Assembly (NCBI GenBank): GCA_007129135.1
Contig: SKWB01000100.1
Location: 1-9,068, forward strand
DNA from: Halococcaceae archaeon
Lineage (GTDB): Archaea > Halobacteriota > Halobacteria > Halobacteriales > Halalkalicoccaceae
Direction: 5' to 3'
DNA: 9,068 bases
A program made the position numbers and the translations under genes. Below are positions 5,801 to 9,068 of this stretch, in pieces; positions within the stretch are counted from its first letter, which is position 1, and each line of letters begins with the position of its first letter. The notes beneath the pieces were generated by a model that was not told the DNA's origin, did not search any database, and saw only the letters and a program-made list of their open reading frames with translations.

Positions 5801-5906
5801 TCCGAGGTGTGCCGTACAGGGCGTCTGACGCCATCGACGAACTGCACGACCGTGAGCCGATGGGCGGTCTCCGATCGTCGCCACACGGTTCGGGTCCGAA
5901 GCGACA

Positions 5907-6560
5907 CTACGTGGCCCGTTCCGAAGCCGTACAGGCGTGGGGAAATTCGTGTTCGATCAGCTCCTTCTGTGCGCGACGGAGCCGCTCCGAAAGCGACTGG
6001 TGTGAGATATCGAGATGTGTCGAGAGCTCCATCAGAGTAGTCCGTCGAGGGATCTCGAAGTAGCCGTACTCGACCGCTGCCTCGAGTGCTTCGTACTGTC
6101 CATCCGTCAGGCCGGTCCTGTTGAGATCGTCCCGTGAGATGGTCCTGATCGCGGTAATGTCCACCGTTGTACCCCTTCTCTGTAGCTGGTTTACCGTCTC
6201 CTCGACGTTCTCGTGATCGGTGTAGCGCAATCGAACCGACCAGGTCCCGTCCGAGAGCGTGCCTGTGAGGACCGTTCCCCCTGTCTCGACGACCCACGAC
6301 AGGATCTGAAAGTCCTCCTCACACTGGATCGAGTAGACCAACTCCTCGTCCTGCTTCGAGACCAGACCGTATCTCTCGATAGAGCCCGTCGAATCGAGAG
6401 CCCGCTCTACGTCCTCTCTCGACGATTCCCGGATTCGAACGGGGATCTCCGCCGTCATCACTACCCGTTCGAGTTTCAGTTCGAGAGACGGTTCGCACGC
6501 GACGGTTTCGGCGAACGGCGTCTCCGTCGCTGGGATCCGGAGTTCCACTATCGTTACCAT
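5907..6560 (-). CDS. Bat-type HTH-10 transcriptional regulator
   Basis: This 217-residue protein ends in an HTH-10 (bacterio-opsin activator type) DNA-binding domain at about 151-203: LTDGQYEALEAAVEYGYFEI, PRRTTLMELSTHLDISHQ, SLSERLRRAQKELIEHEF. Residues 1-145 form the mixed alpha/beta N-terminal region usual for short Bat-like regulators, with ELRIPATETPFAETV at the start and WSVRLRYTDHENVEETVNQL before the linker. No PAS or receiver domain is present, so it is the short form. Family members activate or repress genes for bacteriorhodopsin, DMSO respiration and other functions; the target here is unknown. Its ATG follows the DUF7344-like stop by only 3 bp, so the two form one transcription unit. 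There is no Shine-Dalgarno, and re-initiation after the upstream stop is likely. Base composition is lower in GC than the core genes. Confidence 0.9.
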   Translation of the reverse strand: MVTIVELRIPATETPFAETVACEPSLELKLERVVMTAEIPVRIRESSREDVERALDSTGSIERYGLVSKQDEELVYSIQCEEDFQILSWVVETGGTVLTGTLSDGTWSVRLRYTDHENVEETVNQLQRRGTTVDITAIRTISRDDLNRTGLTDGQYEALEAAVEYGYFEIPRRTTLMELSTHLDISHQSLSERLRRAQKELIEHEFPHACTASERAT

Positions 6561-6563
6561 GGT

Positions 6564-6932
6564 CTAGGAGCTACCACTCCCGTCGCGGCACTCCCCTGGG
6601 AACGAGTCAACGACTGCTTCGAGTCGCTCGTCGGACAGGTACTGAACGGTCCCGCGTTCGGGATCGTACTCGACGACGCCGTGATCGGCGAGCTTGGGCA
6701 GGTGAGTGTGGTACACCTGGATGGCGAGGTCCTCTCGGTCCGGAGGTCCGTCCGTACCGGCGGCTCGTTCTCCCCGGTTCAATTCATCCACGAGGGCATC
6801 GACCGTCGTCAGTCCGTTACTGATGTGTCGGAGCTGATGGATGAGGTTCCGTCGGTGTCGGTCGGCGATTAGGTCGAGATAGGTGTCGAGGTCCGGCGTC
6901 ATCATGAGGTGATTTAACACTTCTGCCTGCAT
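6564..6932 (-). CDS. DUF7344-like winged-helix protein
   Basis: This 122-residue protein resembles the haloarchaeal DUF7344 family of small winged-helix proteins. LDTYLDLIADRHRRNLIHQL (15-34) is the opening helix pair, TTVDALVDELN (42-52) the next helix, IQVYHTHLPKLADHGVVEYD (71-90) the recognition helix leading to the wing, and RGTVQYL (93-99) the strand. The HTHLPKLADHGVVEYD segment is the most characteristic part. A DNA-binding role is inferred, and targets are unknown. I chose ATG 6932; the frame also extends to TTG 6935, and ATGs at codons 10 and 11 would truncate the first helix. It is the first gene of a two-gene unit with the HTH-10 regulator. The pair probably works together or shares regulation. 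A strong AT-rich promoter lies upstream. Confidence 0.83.
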   Translation of the reverse strand: MQAEVLNHLMMTPDLDTYLDLIADRHRRNLIHQLRHISNGLTTVDALVDELNRGERAAGTDGPPDREDLAIQVYHTHLPKLADHGVVEYDPERGTVQYLSDERLEAVVDSFPGECRDGSGSS

Positions 6933-6961
6933 CAACGTTCGACATTTTCACACGTGCTGGG

Positions 6962-6974
6962 TTTTTTATTAATA
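6962..6974 (-). promoter_or_regulatory. TATA box of the DUF7344-like/HTH-10 unit
   Basis: TATTAATAAAAAA on the minus strand is the most AT-rich element in the window, centred about 36 bp before ATG 6932, implying a leader of roughly 10 nt. On the plus strand the same element could also act as a T-run terminator or as a promoter towards 7061. Confidence 0.65.
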
Positions 6975-7026
6975 GAGTGACACTACTCGGTGCCTCCGAT
7001 GACATCGGTGAGAGGACCTGTGAAGA

Positions 7027-7041
7027 GGCCCTAGCAGGGCC
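7027..7041. repeat. Short hairpin-capable inverted repeat
   Basis: GGCCCT and AGGGCC are separated by AGC. It lies 20 bp upstream of the GTG at 7061 and could be a hairpin in a leader or a binding site. It is short and GC-rich, so chance occurrence is possible. Confidence 0.35.
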
Positions 7042-7060
7042 CCTGTGAACTCATTCGGGA

Positions 7061-7258
7061 GTGTTTCGAATCTCTGAGCCCGACGATAATTACGGAGACG
7101 GAGCGACTCCGTATCGCTACTTCGACTGCCAGCGACTCACGGGCGAGCGCTCGTGGAGCGACGTCGCCGGTATCCTCACCGAAGACGAGGCCGACGGGGT
7201 GGAGGTCGCTTTCGCGGAGGGTCGTATTCGCTCCAGGAGGCGAGAATCCGGTTCGTAA
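7061..7258 (+). CDS. Possible small protein of unknown function
   Basis: A 65-codon frame opens with GTG and carries an in-frame stop at 7046-7048 just upstream. The middle is acidic and haloarchaeal in flavour (DDNYGDGATPYRYFDCQRLT, then SWSDVAGILTEDEADGVEVA), while the last 12 residues are Arg-rich (RIRSRRRESGS). I do not recognise a family. In favour: acidic composition, many C- or G-ending codons and a possible upstream AT-rich promoter at 6968-6975. Against: GTG start, no Shine-Dalgarno, small size and an odd tail. It could be a real small protein, the start of a decayed gene, or a chance frame. Confidence 0.3.
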   Translation: MFRISEPDDNYGDGATPYRYFDCQRLTGERSWSDVAGILTEDEADGVEVAFAEGRIRSRRRESGS

Positions 7259-7448
7259 CCGAGTTCCACAGCTCCGTTCTGAGCGGCGAGGCGAGTCCAC
7301 CGCGCCTCGACTCGACCACCGGACTTCGATCCGTTCGACTTTCGCTGACCGGATCGCAAACCGAGCGACCGGGCCACCGTCTCACACCTCGTAATCCCTC
7401 GATAGAGCCTCTCACACCGCTGAAAGCCCCAGATAAAGCGCAGAAACG

Positions 7449-7463
7449 TATTTCTCATTATAG
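7449..7463 (+). promoter_or_regulatory. TATA-like promoter of the alpha/beta hydrolase gene
   Basis: TATTTCTCATTATAG lies 15-29 bp before ATG 7478, in GC-rich surroundings. No Shine-Dalgarno precedes the ATG, so a leaderless transcript is likely. It is not clear which of the two AT-rich cores is the true TATA. Confidence 0.55.
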
Positions 7464-7477
7464 ATCGTGTGTTTTCT

Positions 7478-8320
7478 ATGGCTTACATCGAGACAGCCGA
7501 CGGCGTACCGCTGTACTACACCGAACGCGGCGAGGGAGAGACGGTCGTGCTGGTCCACGGCTGGACCTGTGACTCCGAGTTCTGGTGGCAGAAGAACGCG
7601 GACGCGCTCGCGGCGGAGCACCACCTCGTCACCTACGACCTCCGGGGGCACGGCCTCTCCGGGAAGACCGACGACGGCCACAGCATGTCCGGCTACGCGG
7701 CGGACCTCGAGTTCCTGATGGAGGAGCTCGACCTCACCGACGTGACGCTCGTCGGCTGGTCGATGGGCGTCCCGGTCATCCTGACCTACCTAAAGGAGGT
7801 CGGGGACGGGCGGGTCCGGGCGCTCGGGCTGATCGACCAGACCCCGAAGTTCTTCACCGACGACGACTGGGAGTTCGGGCTCATGGGCGAGTTCTCCGAG
7901 GAGGGTATGGAGGGTCTCGCCGCCGGGATCGAGGCCGCGCGCGCCGAGGCGGCCAAGCCGGTCATCCAGGCGTTCTTCGGCGAGCCGCGCTCGGACGAGG
8001 AGCTCGCGGAGATGTACGCCCGGACGACGCTCACCCCGAGTTCCGTCGCGGCGACGCTGCTCCGGGACTTCGTCCCGATGGACTTCAGAGACCAGCTCGC
8101 GGAGCTCGGCCTCCCGACGCTGCTCTGCTACGGCGAGCACAGCGTGGTCTTCCCCGGCCCGCTCGGCCAGTGGATGCACGAGCGGATCCCCGACTCCGAA
8201 CTCGTGCGCTTTACGGAGAGCGGACACAGCCCGTTCTGGGAGGAGCCCGAGAAGTTCAACGAGAGCCTGGCAGCGTTCGTGACGGACGTCTCCGGGCGGG
8301 AGCTCGTACGGGCCGACTGA
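7478..8320 (+). CDS. Alpha/beta hydrolase, haloperoxidase/esterase-like
   Basis: This 280-residue cytoplasmic enzyme has the alpha/beta hydrolase core. It shows LVHGW at 25-29 (oxyanion region), YDLRGHGLSGK at 53-63, the nucleophile elbow GWSMG at 93-97 (Ser95), LIDQTPKF at 118-125 and the catalytic His in GHSPFWEEP (His250). Residues about 126-200 form the cap. Length and pattern suit non-haem haloperoxidase or carboxylesterase relatives; the substrate cannot be predicted. The usual acid position after strand 7 reads YGEHSVVFP (218-226), with Ser222 where Asp is typical. Asp120 after strand 6, or Glu220, could serve instead. I chose ATG 7478 because it follows the AT-rich promoter directly; a GTG at 7469 adds only three codons. 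Composition is typical of the core genome, unlike the block to its left. The next gene starts 56 bp later. Confidence 0.92.
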   Translation: MAYIETADGVPLYYTERGEGETVVLVHGWTCDSEFWWQKNADALAAEHHLVTYDLRGHGLSGKTDDGHSMSGYAADLEFLMEELDLTDVTLVGWSMGVPVILTYLKEVGDGRVRALGLIDQTPKFFTDDDWEFGLMGEFSEEGMEGLAAGIEAARAEAAKPVIQAFFGEPRSDEELAEMYARTTLTPSSVAATLLRDFVPMDFRDQLAELGLPTLLCYGEHSVVFPGPLGQWMHERIPDSELVRFTESGHSPFWEEPEKFNESLAAFVTDVSGRELVRAD

Positions 8321-8343
8321 GCGAGCGCTCGTCTGCCGGCAGA

Positions 8344-8351
8344 GGCTATAC
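8344..8351 (+). promoter_or_regulatory. TATA-like element of the 8377 gene
   Basis: GGCTATAC lies about 29 bp before ATG 8377, the distance for a leaderless transcript. No Shine-Dalgarno is present. The gene may still be partly read through from the hydrolase. Confidence 0.5.
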
Positions 8352-8376
8352 CCGTCCGCCCGGGCTACACCGGGAC

Positions 8377-8766
8377 ATGGGAGACGAAGATCTCGAACTG
8401 GACGAGGACATCGGCGAGGCGACCATCGTCTACGAACACCCCGAGGAGGGCACCGTAGAGCGTGAGGTCCCGAACGAGCACATCGCGTACTTCCAGGACC
8501 ACTGGCTGATCAAGACCGGCGAGGACGAGGACGGTCGCGACCTCGTCCGGCGGATTCCCGCCCAGAAGGTCCACTACGTCGAGCGGACCGTCGAGCGCTT
8601 CGAGGAGGAGGTGAAGACCCTACGGGACCAGGTCCAGTCGTTCGCGGAGGACATCCGGACGAAGATCCCGGTCGGCGGTGCGCGCGGGGGCCGGAGCGAG
8701 GTCGAGGACGGATCGGTCCACCGGATCGACGTGGGGATCGACGAGGACGAGCCGAGAGAGCCCTGA
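8377..8766 (+). CDS. Small acidic hypothetical protein with predicted coiled coil
   Basis: This 129-residue protein belongs to no family I can name. Residues 1-12 are almost all acidic (MGDEDLELDEDI). Residues 13-70 look like a small beta-rich domain: EATIVYEHPEEGTVEREVPN, then IAYFQDHWLIKTG and LVRRIPAQKVHYVER. Residues about 69-93 (VERTVERFEEEVKTLRDQVQ and following) are a charged amphipathic helix suited to a coiled coil. A Gly/Arg patch (GGARGGR) and an acidic tail finish it. No signal peptide or membrane segment is seen, so it is probably cytoplasmic. It looks like a genuine, well-used gene: strong codon bias, leaderless-type promoter, T-run terminator. Its position 56 bp after the hydrolase hints at a link but proves none. 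Confidence 0.75.
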   Translation: MGDEDLELDEDIGEATIVYEHPEEGTVEREVPNEHIAYFQDHWLIKTGEDEDGRDLVRRIPAQKVHYVERTVERFEEEVKTLRDQVQSFAEDIRTKIPVGGARGGRSEVEDGSVHRIDVGIDEDEPREP

Positions 8767-8780
8767 GGCGGACCGACCTC

Positions 8781-8785
8781 TTTTT
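8781..8785 (+). terminator. T-run terminator after the 8377 gene
   Basis: Five T residues begin 15 bases after the stop codon, in a GC-rich context. This fits archaeal termination at T-tracts and would end a transcript covering the hydrolase and the 8377 gene. Confidence 0.5.
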
Positions 8786-8924
8786 CGAGTGAGTGCCGAA
8801 CGCGACGGGGCACGGGTGGGAGACCACGGGCTCGCAGGCCGACGAACGAATCGGCAGCGCTACTCCCCGACGCTGCCGAACGGGAAGGGACAGGACTTGT
8901 GCCACTCGGTCACACAGCCCACCC

Positions 8925-9068
8925 GTGCCCGAGGACACGGATACCGGGGAGCGACGACTCCTCACCGGCAGGCAGCTGTTCGCGCTGGTGACCGAGGTGC
9001 GGGCCACCGGCCACGCGATGTTCCGCTGTGCCGACCGAAAGGAGCGACTCGGAAAGGTCCCCCCTCGT
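8925..9068 (+). CDS. Possible 5' end of an unidentified gene (continues past window)
   Basis: A frame starting with GTG stays open to the right edge for 48 codons. Its product has haloarchaeal-looking content: PEDTDTGERRLLTGRQLFAL, then VTEVRATGHAMFRCADRKER. The frame is also open some way upstream, so the start is uncertain. No TATA box or Shine-Dalgarno is clear. I do not recognise the protein and too little is visible to assign a family; a chance frame in GC-rich DNA is a real alternative. Confidence 0.3.
   Translation, partial: MPEDTDTGERRLLTGRQLFALVTEVRATGHAMFRCADRKERLGKVPPR

Larger units (their letters stand above)
5274..5906. other. 633-bp region without a convincing gene
   Basis: Between the TrmB-type start and the end of the HTH-10 gene I find no reading frame with protein-like composition. 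The frames present are short, Arg/Ser-rich and unlike haloarchaeal proteins. The stretch holds the TrmB promoter, the palindrome at 5478-5491 flanked by inverted TTTGTGAT copies, a second palindrome at 5786-5800, and an inverted repeat GTGGGT/ACCCAC (5660-5665 and 5682-5687). No tRNA-like fold was recognised. It may be a regulatory region, an untranslated RNA or gene remains. Confidence 0.5.
3290..7470. other. Lower-GC, regulator-rich block (possible acquired segment)
   Basis: Hand-counted 60-base lines outside the block give 72% (2881-2940), 73% (3061-3120), 82% (1801-1860) and 77% (7921-7980) GC. Inside they give 58% (3541-3600), 50% (3601-3660), 53% (3721-3780) and 55% (6181-6240). The block carries the LTD half of the CHRD gene, a HalOD1 gene, a TrmB-type gene, and a DUF7344-like/HTH-10 pair. 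I see no integrase, transposase, tRNA or terminal repeats, so the edges are approximate and transfer is an inference. Confidence 0.5.
6936..7477. other. Region between the regulator unit and the hydrolase gene
   Basis: This 542-bp divergent region contains the regulator promoter, the inverted repeat GGCCCT/AGGGCC (7027-7032 and 7036-7041), one doubtful small ORF (7061-7258), the inverted repeat CGATCCG/CGGATCG (7327-7333 and 7350-7356), and the hydrolase promoter. From 7259 to 7440 I see no protein-like frame. Base composition rises towards core values at its right end. Confidence 0.5.

Noticed and set aside
5552..6297. Various frames on both strands in the region around the HTH-10 gene's end
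   Set aside because: Arg/Ser/Thr-rich, without motifs, and they partly overlap the HTH-10 gene antisense.
7585..8376. Plus-strand frame continuous with the 8377 gene, suggesting a 393-residue protein
   Set aside because: The part before 8377 is Arg/Gly-rich and lies inside the hydrolase gene out of frame. The true gene begins at ATG 8377 behind its own TATA-like element.

Overview
The window looks like chromosomal DNA from a haloarchaeon (class Halobacteria). The core genes are very GC-rich and their products are acidic. Promoters are TATA-like and often sit about 25 bp upstream of the start codon, as for leaderless transcripts. There is a twin-arginine signal peptide, and several proteins belong to families typical of haloarchaea: HalOD1, TrmB-type, Bat-type HTH-10, DUF7344-like and a UspA-MrpE fusion.

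Layout. (1) Positions 1-2543, minus strand: coaBC (coenzyme A synthesis), then mrpE with an N-terminal universal-stress-like domain, then mrpF, which overlaps mrpE by one base and runs off the left edge. E and F are membrane subunits of a multisubunit Na+/H+ antiporter whose other subunits would lie further left. (2) Positions 2544-2741: a divergent promoter region with a clear coaBC TATA box and several inverted repeats ahead of the next gene. (3) Positions 2742-3863, plus strand: a Tat-exported protein with a CHRD domain, a long Asp/Glu/Pro linker and a C-terminal lamin-tail-like (LTD) domain. (4) Positions about 3860-7470: a regulator-rich, less GC-rich block with a HalOD1 protein (plus), a convergent TrmB-type regulator (minus), a 633-bp stretch without a convincing gene but with two perfect palindromes, and a two-gene minus-strand unit encoding a DUF7344-like winged helix and a Bat-type HTH-10 regulator. 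A doubtful 65-codon ORF follows. (5) Positions 7478-8766, plus strand: an alpha/beta hydrolase and a small conserved-looking acidic protein of unknown function, both apparently with leaderless promoters. (6) The right edge holds only a possible 5' fragment of another ORF.

Hand counts of 60-base lines give about 72-82% GC in the flanking genes and about 50-58% in the LTD half of the CHRD gene and in the Bat gene. The left boundary of this shift falls inside the CHRD-LTD gene, at its acidic repeat. The most attractive hypothesis is that the LTD half and the regulator genes arrived together, or diverged together, and were joined in frame to an older CHRD gene. The regulators have no obvious structural target gene inside the block. 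I see no CRISPR array, insertion sequence, tRNA or rRNA.
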